From assembly GCA_021813155.1 (NCBI GenBank), contig JAKALK010000025.1, forward strand, positions 1 to 11,698: a stretch of DNA of 11,698 bases, given 5' to 3'. The translations under genes and the position numbers were made by a program. Within the stretch, counting starts at the first letter, position 1. Every line of letters starts with the position of its first letter. This document shows positions 7,152 to 11,698 of this stretch, one piece after another. The notes under the pieces are model-generated. The model was not told the origin of the DNA. It saw only the letters and a program-made list of their open reading frames with translations, and searched no databases. The DNA comes from a bacterium (GTDB taxonomy: Bacteria > Patescibacteriota > Minisyncoccia > UBA6257 > 2-01-FULL-56-20).

Positions 7152-7190
7152 CACGGGTGGCAGTACGATAGCTTCCCAAGCCGGGTAGTG
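7152..7190 (+). pseudogene. tRNA-Gly-like fragment (D-arm and anticodon-arm region only)
   Basis: TGGCAGTA (7158-7165), six bases, then CTTCCCAAG (7172-7180) matches the intact tRNA-Gly at 7222-7229 and 7236-7244 with the same six-base spacing, at a constant offset of 64 bp. The shared part corresponds to the 3' side of the D-loop and D-stem and to the anticodon loop with the CCC anticodon. No T-arm (GGTTCGATTCC-like) follows and no acceptor stem can be formed, so it cannot be a working tRNA of normal shape. It may be a decayed duplicate or part of a tRNA-mimicking leader. Confidence 0.5.
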
Positions 7191-7206
7191 AAAATGCGGA
7201 TATAAT

Positions 7207-7280
7207 GCAGGTGTAGTACAGTGGCAGTATATATCCTTCCCAAGGATAGGACGCGGGTTCGATTCCCGTCACCTGCTCCA
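7207..7280 (+). tRNA. tRNA-Gly, anticodon CCC, CCA encoded
   Basis: A complete cloverleaf of 74 nt decoding GGG glycine codons. The acceptor stem is GCAGGTG (7207-7213) paired with CACCTGC (7270-7276). The D-stem is GTAC/GTAT (7216-7219, 7227-7230). The anticodon stem TATCC/GGATA (7232-7236, 7244-7248) flanks the loop TTCCCAA, with anticodon CCC at 7239-7241. The T-stem GCGGG/CCCGT (7253-7257, 7265-7269) flanks the loop TTCGATT. T7277 is the discriminator base and CCA (7278-7280) is encoded. It ends only 12 nt before the pcm stop codon, which is convergent, and I see no terminator between them. Confidence 0.97.
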
Positions 7281-7292
7281 AGATAATTGTAG

Positions 7293-7946
7293 TTAATTAC
7301 CACTCACTAAGGGTACAAAACTAAAACCGAAGTGTTCTTTTTCTTTAAATTCGGTTTCTGAAATTTTATCTAAAACAACAATGCTGTGCCCCACGGGAGT
7401 AACGAGGCGGCCGCTGACTTTTAGCTGTTTCTTCCAGGCTTCAGGGATTTTATCCGCGGCGGCAGCGGCAATGATTTTGTCATAGGGGGATTCTTTTTCA
7501 TAACCTTTGGAACCATCGTCCCAAATAACTTTAACAATCCCCTTCTTGATGAAGCCATACTTTTCAACATTTTCTTCGGTCATGGCTTTAAGAGGTAAAA
7601 CTTTTTCGATGGCGATAACTTGACCTGACCCAATTGATAACTTATGACCACTAACTTTACTAACAATGTAGGCAAGAAGGGCGGTTTGCCAACCGGAGCC
7701 GGAACCAATGTCGAGAATTTTTTCACCAACTTGAGGGTCTAGAAGGTCAAGCATAAAAGCAACGGTAAGAGGTTGAGAAATAGTTTGCCCCTGGCCAATA
7801 GACAGGGGCTCATTTACATAGGCAAGAGGTTTAAGATCAGCGGGAACAAAATCTTGGCGATCAATTTTTCGAAAGGCTTCGATGATTTTAGGGTTTCGCA
7901 AGTATTGATTCTCAATTAGGTATTCAATAAGTTTATCTTTGGTCAT
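7293..7946 (-). CDS. pcm: Protein-L-isoaspartate O-methyltransferase
   Basis: Uses S-adenosylmethionine to methylate isoaspartyl residues in damaged proteins so that they can revert to normal aspartate (217 aa, usual size for the family). The PCMT hallmarks are present: FVP (33-35), the substrate-site stretch LSIGQGQTISQP (48-59), and the Rossmann SAM motif ILDIGSGSGWQTALLAYI (77-94), followed by VIAIE (110-114) and YDKIIAAAAADKIPEAW (155-171). A short insertion (about 96-109, SKVSGHKLSIGSGQ) separates the first Rossmann helix from the next strand. The ATG at 7946 overlaps the stop of the upstream gene by one base (TAATG), indicating translational coupling. Being the last gene of the ftsB-like/SurA-like cluster suggests envelope- or protein-quality-related co-expression, which is inference. 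Confidence 0.93.
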   Translation of the reverse strand: MTKDKLIEYLIENQYLRNPKIIEAFRKIDRQDFVPADLKPLAYVNEPLSIGQGQTISQPLTVAFMLDLLDPQVGEKILDIGSGSGWQTALLAYIVSKVSGHKLSIGSGQVIAIEKVLPLKAMTEENVEKYGFIKKGIVKVIWDDGSKGYEKESPYDKIIAAAAADKIPEAWKKQLKVSGRLVTPVGHSIVVLDKISETEFKEKEHFGFSFVPLVSGN

Positions 7947-8536
7947 TATTTTTTAAACTGGACTTCTTTCCCATCCCAGTAGAACTGGGTTGAAAAAACC
8001 TTGACTTCGCTCGCCCGTTTGGCAGATAAGAGCCACTCGTCTAATTTCTTACCTTGCAGGAAAAGCCTTCCAGAGAGAATCTCTCCTTTGGCCACGGGAA
8101 TTAAAACTTCGTTTTTAAAGTCATCAAAATTAAGTCCATAAACTTTCTCGGCGGTTTTTTTAAATTCTTCGTTCTGATTGATTTTGTTGATACGATCCTG
8201 AACAAGGGAATCGAGATCATTACCTAATTCCTTTTCAACTTCTTGGCCCACCAAAACATTCTCTATTAGATTAGTAAGAACAGAGCGTTTAACCTCGTTA
8301 ATATCTAAAGAAGATAAATCGGCGTTTTTAAATTGGTTTTGGTAAATTTGGACAAAATTCTTGTAATAAACTGTGTCCGATCGATAATTTTTCCAAAAAG
8401 TACGAGCGCTGATAAGCCGCCCATTAACCGAGAGAATAGGATAATAACCTCCCGAAATAACAAAAAATATAGCCAAGCCAAAAAGAATAATGAAGGAAAA
8501 GATGAAATAGGGTTTGTGATTCCTTATGAAATTCAT
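7946..8536 (-). CDS. Membrane-anchored SurA N-terminal-like protein
   Basis: A 196-residue protein with one membrane-spanning helix near the N-terminus (about 10-29, YFIFSFIILFGLAIFFVISG) and a long exported helical domain. LSVNGRLISARTFWKNY (35-51) resembles the start of SurA/PrsA/PpiD-type chaperone domains (VNGxxIsxxxFxxxY), and residues 75-165 form predicted helices with the expected L/I heptad pattern (SVLTNLIENVLVGQEVEKEL). No parvulin or other prolyl isomerase domain follows; the protein stops soon after a C-terminal strand-like segment (VKVFSTQFYWDGKEVQF). It is therefore best seen as a chaperone-like anchor without catalytic domain, acting outside the cytoplasmic membrane. It overlaps the upstream gene by 4 nt (ATGA) and the downstream pcm by 1 nt. 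The family assignment is moderate. Confidence 0.7.
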   Translation of the reverse strand: MNFIRNHKPYFIFSFIILFGLAIFFVISGGYYPILSVNGRLISARTFWKNYRSDTVYYKNFVQIYQNQFKNADLSSLDINEVKRSVLTNLIENVLVGQEVEKELGNDLDSLVQDRINKINQNEEFKKTAEKVYGLNFDDFKNEVLIPVAKGEILSGRLFLQGKKLDEWLLSAKRASEVKVFSTQFYWDGKEVQFKK

Positions 8537-8823
8537 GGGTTGCTTTCTTTAAGAGTGGAGGTTCCGGGAACAACAATAATCATTTTTTCCCCAGGTTCTT
8601 TCAGGTTAAAACGAGAGCGGAGTTCTTTTTCGAGGTTTAAAGGGTTAGCTAGATAGTTAATTTCAGACTGAAGATTAATTTGTTCTTTTTTAAGTTCTTC
8701 GAGCTTAGCTTGGGCCTCATTAAATTCTTTTTCGAGAGCGTCTTTTTTAACCCAAAACGAGTGAGTCTCAAAAATCAGAAAAGAAATAATAAGGATCGCT
8801 AAGATTGAAAAAAACAGCCTCAT
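8533..8823 (-). CDS. FtsB/DivIC-like septum-formation (coiled-coil) protein
   Basis: A 96-residue single-pass membrane protein. A short cytoplasmic start leads into a hydrophobic helix (about 4-17, FFSILAILIISFLI), a long coiled coil (about 25-60, rich in E, K, L and Q), and a small terminal region LRSRFNLKEPGEKMIIVVP, which matches the FtsB/DivIC pattern of a conserved basic/hydrophobic segment followed by PGE. Members bridge FtsL and FtsQ-like proteins in the divisome. I chose ATG 8823; a TTG codon at 8832 in the same frame would add three residues but lies at the predicted transcription start. The stop (TGA) overlaps the next ATG. A promoter candidate lies in the end of lepA. The small size and weak conservation of the family leave some doubt about FtsB versus a related coiled-coil protein. 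Confidence 0.75.
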   Translation of the reverse strand: MRLFFSILAILIISFLIFETHSFWVKKDALEKEFNEAQAKLEELKKEQINLQSEINYLANPLNLEKELRSRFNLKEPGEKMIIVVPGTSTLKESNP

Positions 8824-8834
8824 CTTTCGCAATT

Positions 8835-8863
8835 ATTATATTAAGTTATCATTGTTTCTTCAA
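8835..8863 (-). promoter_or_regulatory. Candidate promoter of ftsB-like/SurA-like/pcm cluster
   Basis: On the minus strand TTGAAG (8863-8858; four of six to TTGACA), a 17-bp spacer and a perfect TATAAT (8840-8835). The -35 box lies inside the last codons of lepA. The -10 box ends 11 nt before ATG 8823, so the leader would be about 5 nt. This would let the cluster be expressed apart from lepA. Confidence 0.55.
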
Positions 8864-10615
8864 AATTTCCCGAAAAACTTCAATGGGAACCTCAACCCGG
8901 CCCGATTCCTTAAGTCTTTCCTTGCCTCGTTGCTGTTTTTTCCAAAGTTTCATTTTGCGAGTTCTGTCGCCTCCGGTCTTTCCAAAATTACCAAGCAATT
9001 TTTTCATAGCGGCGATAGTTTCTCTAGCAACAATCCGGCCCTGGGCAGAAGCTTGAATGGCTTGAGCAAATTGCTGTTTCGGTAAAAGCTCCTTTAATTT
9101 CTCGACTGATTTACGCGCTTCTTTTTCAATATCTTTTTTGGCAACAATCCTAGTTAGTGCTGGAATAACTTCGCCAGCTACCAAAATTTCCATTTTTTCA
9201 ACTTCAGCTGCTTCCTCTCCGCTAAACTCATAACTAAAAGAGGCGAAGCCGGCCGAAACGGATTTCAACTGATCATCGAAATCCCGAATAAGTTCCGAGA
9301 GCGGCATCTTGCCCAAAATCAAAACACTCTCACCTAAATTGTTGACTTCGAAAATTTCGAGGTCAAAAACTTTTTTTAAATTTACAATTTGATTTAGATA
9401 TTCGGGTGGAGTTAAAATTTCCAGGTTAATCATTGGCTGAAAAACTTTATCTGCTTTCAGTGGAAAATCTTGGGGTTGTTTAATAACAAATTCTTTACTC
9501 TCGTTTTTGATCCGATAGGCAACTGATGGGAAACTAGTAAGGAAATCTACGTTGAATTCGTTTTTGAGCCGGCTGGAAATTATTTCAAAATGGAGCTGAC
9601 CTAAGAATCCAACTTTCAGTCCCCGACCAAGGGCGTCGTTAGCTTCCGGCTCAAAACTCAAAGCAGAATCAGTGAGTTTTAGTTTGGCAAAAGCGCTTTT
9701 CATATCTTCAAACTTAGTGGTGGCGGTTGGATAAAAAGAAATAAAAACAACAGGGGCAGGTTCTCGATAGCCGGACAAAGGTCTGGCCTTGGGATTATTA
9801 GAAACGGTGTCGCCAATTTTTACTAGGTTGGGCTCTTTAAGGCCGGTGGCTAAATAGCCCATTTCCCCCGGAAGGATAGAGGAGACCGCCTTCAGGTCGG
9901 GAGTAAAATAGCCGACTTCTTTAGGTTTGACCCTAGTCTGATTAGATAAAAAATAAACTTCGTCGGTGGTTCTAATCATTCCCCCAAAACTGCGAATAAA
10001 AGCCAGGATGCCTTTATGATCATCATAAAGTGAATCAAAAATTAAAGACTGACTTTGATCGCTTTCTTTCGGAGGAGGAATTTTTTCAATAACAGCGTGA
10101 ATAATTTCCTCGACACCTTGTCCGGTTTTACCGGAGACCCGAAAGATTTCCGAAGGAGAAACTTTAAGTAGGGAAGCGAGAGAGGCAACAATCTTTTCTA
10201 GGTGCGGTGGGTTTAAATCAATCTTATTAACGGCGCCGATAATTTTAAGTCCGGCTTTTTCGGCGGAACGAAAATTAGAAAGGGTTTGGGCTTGGATGCC
10301 TTTGGTTACGTCCACCAGCAAAATAGCTCCTTCGACCGCAGCTAGAGCTCGCGAAACTTCGTAAGAGAAATCGGAGTGGCCGGGGGTATCAATGAGATTC
10401 AGGATATAGGATGTCGCATTTAGGGTGTAAGCCATGCGGACGGGAGCCATTTTAATCGTAATCCCCCGCTCGCGTTCCAATTCAAGGCGATCAAGATACT
10501 GGGGACGCATTTTACGAGCTTCAACGGTGCCGGTCACTTCTAAAAGCCGGTCGGCTAAAGTGGATTTACCGTGGTCGATATGGGCGATAATGCAGAAATT
10601 GCGAATGTTTAACAT
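8849..10615 (-). CDS. lepA: Elongation factor 4 (LepA), translational GTPase
   Basis: Ribosome-associated GTPase, 588 aa, close to the usual size. The GTP-binding motifs are intact: G1 AHIDHGKST (11-19), G2 RGITIK (50-55), G3 DTPGH (76-80) and G4 NKID (130-133). The LepA-specific C-terminal domain is visible near the end (GGDRTRKMKLWKKQQ...VEVPIEVFREIL), which separates it from EF-G. I start it at ATG 10615 because MLNIRNFCIIAHIDHGKST matches the family; a TTG at 10636 in the same frame would add seven unrelated residues. Only a weak GAAG lies before the ATG, and I found no convincing promoter in 10616-10680. It is divergent from the high-G+C cassette, and its last codons hold the -35 box for the next gene. 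Confidence 0.96.
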   Translation of the reverse strand: MLNIRNFCIIAHIDHGKSTLADRLLEVTGTVEARKMRPQYLDRLELERERGITIKMAPVRMAYTLNATSYILNLIDTPGHSDFSYEVSRALAAVEGAILLVDVTKGIQAQTLSNFRSAEKAGLKIIGAVNKIDLNPPHLEKIVASLASLLKVSPSEIFRVSGKTGQGVEEIIHAVIEKIPPPKESDQSQSLIFDSLYDDHKGILAFIRSFGGMIRTTDEVYFLSNQTRVKPKEVGYFTPDLKAVSSILPGEMGYLATGLKEPNLVKIGDTVSNNPKARPLSGYREPAPVVFISFYPTATTKFEDMKSAFAKLKLTDSALSFEPEANDALGRGLKVGFLGQLHFEIISSRLKNEFNVDFLTSFPSVAYRIKNESKEFVIKQPQDFPLKADKVFQPMINLEILTPPEYLNQIVNLKKVFDLEIFEVNNLGESVLILGKMPLSELIRDFDDQLKSVSAGFASFSYEFSGEEAAEVEKMEILVAGEVIPALTRIVAKKDIEKEARKSVEKLKELLPKQQFAQAIQASAQGRIVARETIAAMKKLLGNFGKTGGDRTRKMKLWKKQQRGKERLKESGRVEVPIEVFREILKKQ

Positions 10616-10680
10616 ATAGACTTCAAGGTAACACAAAAGGAGTACTGGAGAAAAGCCTTAAATAATAAAGCTTAATTTCC

Positions 10681-10709
10681 TTGACAAAAGTGGATTATTT
10701 TGCTATAAA
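10681..10709 (+). promoter_or_regulatory. Strong sigma-70 promoter of the right-end cassette
   Basis: TTGACA (10681-10686, perfect), a 17-bp spacer, TATAAA (10704-10709, five of six). The predicted start is about 10716, giving a leader of about 84 nt before the ATG at 10800. This is by far the best match to consensus in the window, in line with strong constitutive expression. The leader contains TAGTG/CACTA (5-bp pairing) around 10734-10760 but no known riboswitch that I recognise. Confidence 0.8.
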
Positions 10710-10787
10710 CTAAGTTAGTTCATGACAATTAGTAGTAGTGGAGATAAACAGTGTTCACTAGTAGTTTAAATCACCATCACCCCAAAC

Positions 10788-10795
10788 AGGAGGTG
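10788..10795 (+). promoter_or_regulatory. Strong ribosome binding site of the three-helix membrane protein
   Basis: AGGAGGTG ends 4 nt before ATG 10800, close to perfect complementarity to the anti-SD of 16S rRNA. It fixes the start of this gene and contrasts with the chromosomal genes to its left, most of which have no such site. Confidence 0.85.
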
Positions 10796-10799
10796 TAAG

Positions 10800-11201
10800 A
10801 TGTTGTTCAACGTCCAACCTGGGTGGATCATCATCTGGGTCGCCGTCGCTCTCCTGCTCGGCCATATCATTTCGATGAAGCGGGCCAAGCAGATCGTTGC
10901 GGCAGCCGAATTCTGGAGGGCTGCAACGATCGCGAGTGCGGTTGCCATCGTCGTCTTAATCGGCGTGGCGGAGAGCCCGGAAGGAGCACTGCCGGTCAAG
11001 ATGGGATTCACTTTCATCTTGCTCGGAGTGACGGTCATCGCCGGAATCATCTTTGGCTTCACTAACTTCCTCCGGAACCACGAGGAAAAGGTGGCCCTTC
11101 GCAAGATGCGCGGGGTTGAGCGATTCGATGCATTCGCGGCACTCTCTCGGGATTTCTGGAAACAGGAAGTTGGCGCTGAAGCCGGTCACGCTGGAAAGTA
11201 G
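10800..11201 (+). CDS. Unrecognised three-helix membrane protein (133 aa)
   Basis: I do not recognise this protein. Three hydrophobic segments are clear: about 9-25 (WIIIWVAVALLLGHIIS), 41-57 (AATIASAVAIVVLIGVA) and 68-91 (MGFTFILLGVTVIAGIIFGF and on). The basic loop 27-40 (KRAKQIVAAAEFWR) and the basic tail after 92 (RNHEEKVALRKMRGVERF) suggest both lie in the cytoplasm, with the N-terminus outside. The C-terminal 40 residues are amphipathic (RFDAFAALSRDFWKQEVG). Coding is supported by the strong promoter, a near-perfect SD and a second SD-bearing gene 11 nt downstream. G+C is much higher than in the genes to the left: 35 of 60 at 10801-10860 and 39 of 60 at 10921-10980, against 20 of 60 at 9481-9540. 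That could mean acquisition by transfer or selection on codon use in a strongly expressed gene. Confidence 0.75.
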   Translation: MLFNVQPGWIIIWVAVALLLGHIISMKRAKQIVAAAEFWRAATIASAVAIVVLIGVAESPEGALPVKMGFTFILLGVTVIAGIIFGFTNFLRNHEEKVALRKMRGVERFDAFAALSRDFWKQEVGAEAGHAGK

Positions 11202-11207
11202 GAGGAG
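11200..11207 (+). promoter_or_regulatory. Strong ribosome binding site of the lipoprotein gene
   Basis: AGGAGGAG ends 5 nt before ATG 11213 and overlaps the stop codon of the preceding gene, so the pair is likely translated from one message. Confidence 0.8.
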
Positions 11208-11212
11208 CTGCT

Positions 11213-11518
11213 ATGAGAACATCGAGATTTGTTGTGGCATTCCTGCTTCTCGCCTTTGCGGGCGGGTGTGCAGGGCTCCATCCCGAGCCCATGTACAACA
11301 ACTCGCGCGAGAAGAAGCAGGAGGATCGTCGAGAGGTATCCGACAACCCTGAAATGCTTCTCTGGCAAAACCTCTTCTCCGACCAGCCCGCTGAGACTCA
11401 ACCTGAGAAGAAAGAGAAGAAGGGAAAGAAAGACCAGAAAGGCGAAGAGTCCTTATGGAGGAAGCTCCAAGAGGATCTCTTTGGACCATCCAACAACGCC
11501 GGCGACGATGACAAGTAG
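11213..11518 (+). CDS. Small lipoprotein with highly charged tail (101 aa)
   Basis: Begins with a classic lipoprotein signal: MRTS-R, hydrophobic FVVAFLLLAFA, then the lipobox AGGC with C19 as the predicted lipidated residue, so the mature protein of about 83 residues is anchored on the outer face of the membrane. The rest is hydrophilic and low in complexity, with an acidic/basic stretch (about 65-79, EKKEKKGKKDQKGEE) between two similar short segments: NPEMLLWQNLFSDQP (about 45-59) and ESLWRKLQEDLFGPS (about 79-93), both of the form LW-x3/4-LF. The repeated LWxxL..LF pattern may be a binding motif; that is inference. I cannot assign a family. It is co-transcribed with the membrane protein 11 nt upstream and has the same high G+C. 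The reading frame is supported by the SD and the signal peptide. Confidence 0.75.
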   Translation: MRTSRFVVAFLLLAFAGGCAGLHPEPMYNNSREKKQEDRREVSDNPEMLLWQNLFSDQPAETQPEKKEKKGKKDQKGEESLWRKLQEDLFGPSNNAGDDDK

Positions 11519-11560
11519 TTGCCGAGAAGGGCACAATGAATTCCACTAACACTACTCCGC

Positions 11561-11622
11561 GGGGTTAGGTCTGCAGCTAAAAGCCATAGGACGGCTTTCC
11601 CACCAGCTGCCCACCTAACCCC
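11561..11622 (+). ncRNA. Nested RNA hairpin downstream of the lipoprotein gene
   Basis: Three stacked stems share one axis. GGGGTTAGGT (11561-11570) pairs with ACCTAACCCC (11613-11622), 10 bp. GCAGCT (11573-11578) pairs with AGCTGC (11605-11610), 6 bp. AAAGCC (11580-11585) pairs with GGCTTT (11593-11598), 6 bp, closing a 7-nt loop (ATAGGAC). Only small internal loops separate them. That is 22 perfect base pairs in 62 nt, so a stable RNA structure is very likely. It matches no RNA family that I recognise. It lies 42 nt after the lipoprotein stop and just before a terminator, so it is either a stabilising 3' UTR structure, a processed small RNA, or a binding site. Confidence 0.65.
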
Positions 11623-11641
11623 CAGCACTTCTTTTTTATTT

Positions 11642-11663
11642 ACCGCTGGGTGCGGTTTTTTTT
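11642..11663 (+). terminator. Rho-independent terminator of the cassette
   Basis: ACCGC (11642-11646) and GCGGT (11652-11656) form a 5-bp GC-rich stem with loop TGGGT, followed at once by eight T (11656-11663). It ends the transcript of the membrane protein, lipoprotein and structured RNA. GCTGGG inside it (11645-11650) can alternatively pair with CCCAGC at 11621-11626. Confidence 0.8.
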
Positions 11664-11668
11664 GCTTC

Positions 11669-11697
11669 TTAATACTCTTTCGTGAGAGTCATATTAA
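11669..11697. repeat. Inverted repeat at the right edge
   Basis: ACTCT (11674-11678) and AGAGT (11685-11689) flank a 6-nt loop; outside them TTAAT (11669-11673) pairs with ATTAA (11693-11697) past a CAT bulge, for 10 bp in all. It could be an operator or part of the next gene's promoter region, which lies beyond the window. Confidence 0.35.
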
Positions 11698-11698
11698 T

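Noticed and set aside
7158..7166. T-box-like GGTGG motif upstream of the tRNA
   Set aside because: The T-box core and antiterminator are not present, no synthetase or transporter gene follows, and the match is better explained by tRNA-Gly similarity.
7201..7206. Perfect TATAAT as promoter of tRNA-Gly
   Set aside because: It touches the first base of the tRNA, so transcription would start about seven bases inside the acceptor stem.
7093..7281. Open frame of 62 codons on the minus strand across the tRNA region (begins MEQVTGIEPAS)
   Set aside because: It is the reverse reading of tRNA-Gly; GIEPAS-type peptides are a known artefact of translating the T-arm. No SD or promoter supports it.
8849..8851. 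Possible UGA recoding (Gracilibacteria-like)
   Set aside because: lepA and the ftsB-like gene end at TGA exactly where their families end, so TGA is a stop here.
10956..11189. Long open frames on the minus strand and in other frames of the high-G+C cassette
   Set aside because: High G+C lowers stop frequency and yields several overlapping frames. Only the plus-strand frames at 10800 and 11213 have strong SDs, a promoter and sensible proteins (membrane helices, lipobox).
1..11698. CRISPR array, insertion sequence or prophage
   Set aside because: I saw no regularly spaced direct repeats, transposase, integrase or phage structural genes in the window.

Overview
The window looks like the chromosome of a Candidate Phyla Radiation (Patescibacteria) bacterium, probably of the Parcubacteria group. 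The evidence is a CPR-style zinc-ribbon protein at the left edge (four CxxC pairs), a strongly shortened alanyl-tRNA synthetase, a DUF3850/ASCH-like small protein next to rpoD, and tightly packed AT-rich genes with few Shine-Dalgarno (SD) sequences. TGA is a stop codon here, so the UGA-to-glycine recoding of Gracilibacteria and Absconditabacteria does not apply. These assignments come from recognising protein families by eye; no search was run.

Layout. Positions 1-5453 (minus strand) form one run: dnaG, rpoD, a DUF3850-like gene, alaS and a partial zinc-ribbon gene. It is a version of the macromolecular-synthesis operon (primase plus housekeeping sigma factor) without rpsU in the window. Positions 5543-7026 (plus strand) hold a divergent two-gene metal ABC transporter (ZnuC-like ATPase, ZnuB-like permease) with no binding protein beside it. 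Positions 7027-7290 contain a candidate terminator, a long imperfect hairpin, a decayed tRNA-Gly-like fragment and an intact tRNA-Gly(CCC). Positions 7293-10615 (minus strand) carry lepA, an FtsB/DivIC-like protein, a membrane-anchored SurA-N-like protein and pcm; the last three genes overlap one another and have their own promoter candidate inside the end of lepA.

The right end (about 10681-11663, plus strand) differs from everything else. It has a textbook sigma-70 promoter, two genes with strong SD sequences and clearly higher G+C (a three-helix membrane protein and a small lipoprotein, neither recognised), then a nested 22-bp RNA hairpin and a terminator. This self-contained cassette is the best candidate in the window for something undescribed.

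A second theme is start-site architecture. Four of the ordinary genes or operons (zinc-ribbon gene, dnaG, znuC, ftsB-like) have a TATAAT-like hexamer ending only 8-11 nt before the start codon, three of them with a plausible -35 exactly 17 bp upstream. This predicts leaderless or nearly leaderless mRNAs, in contrast to the long, SD-bearing leader of the cassette.
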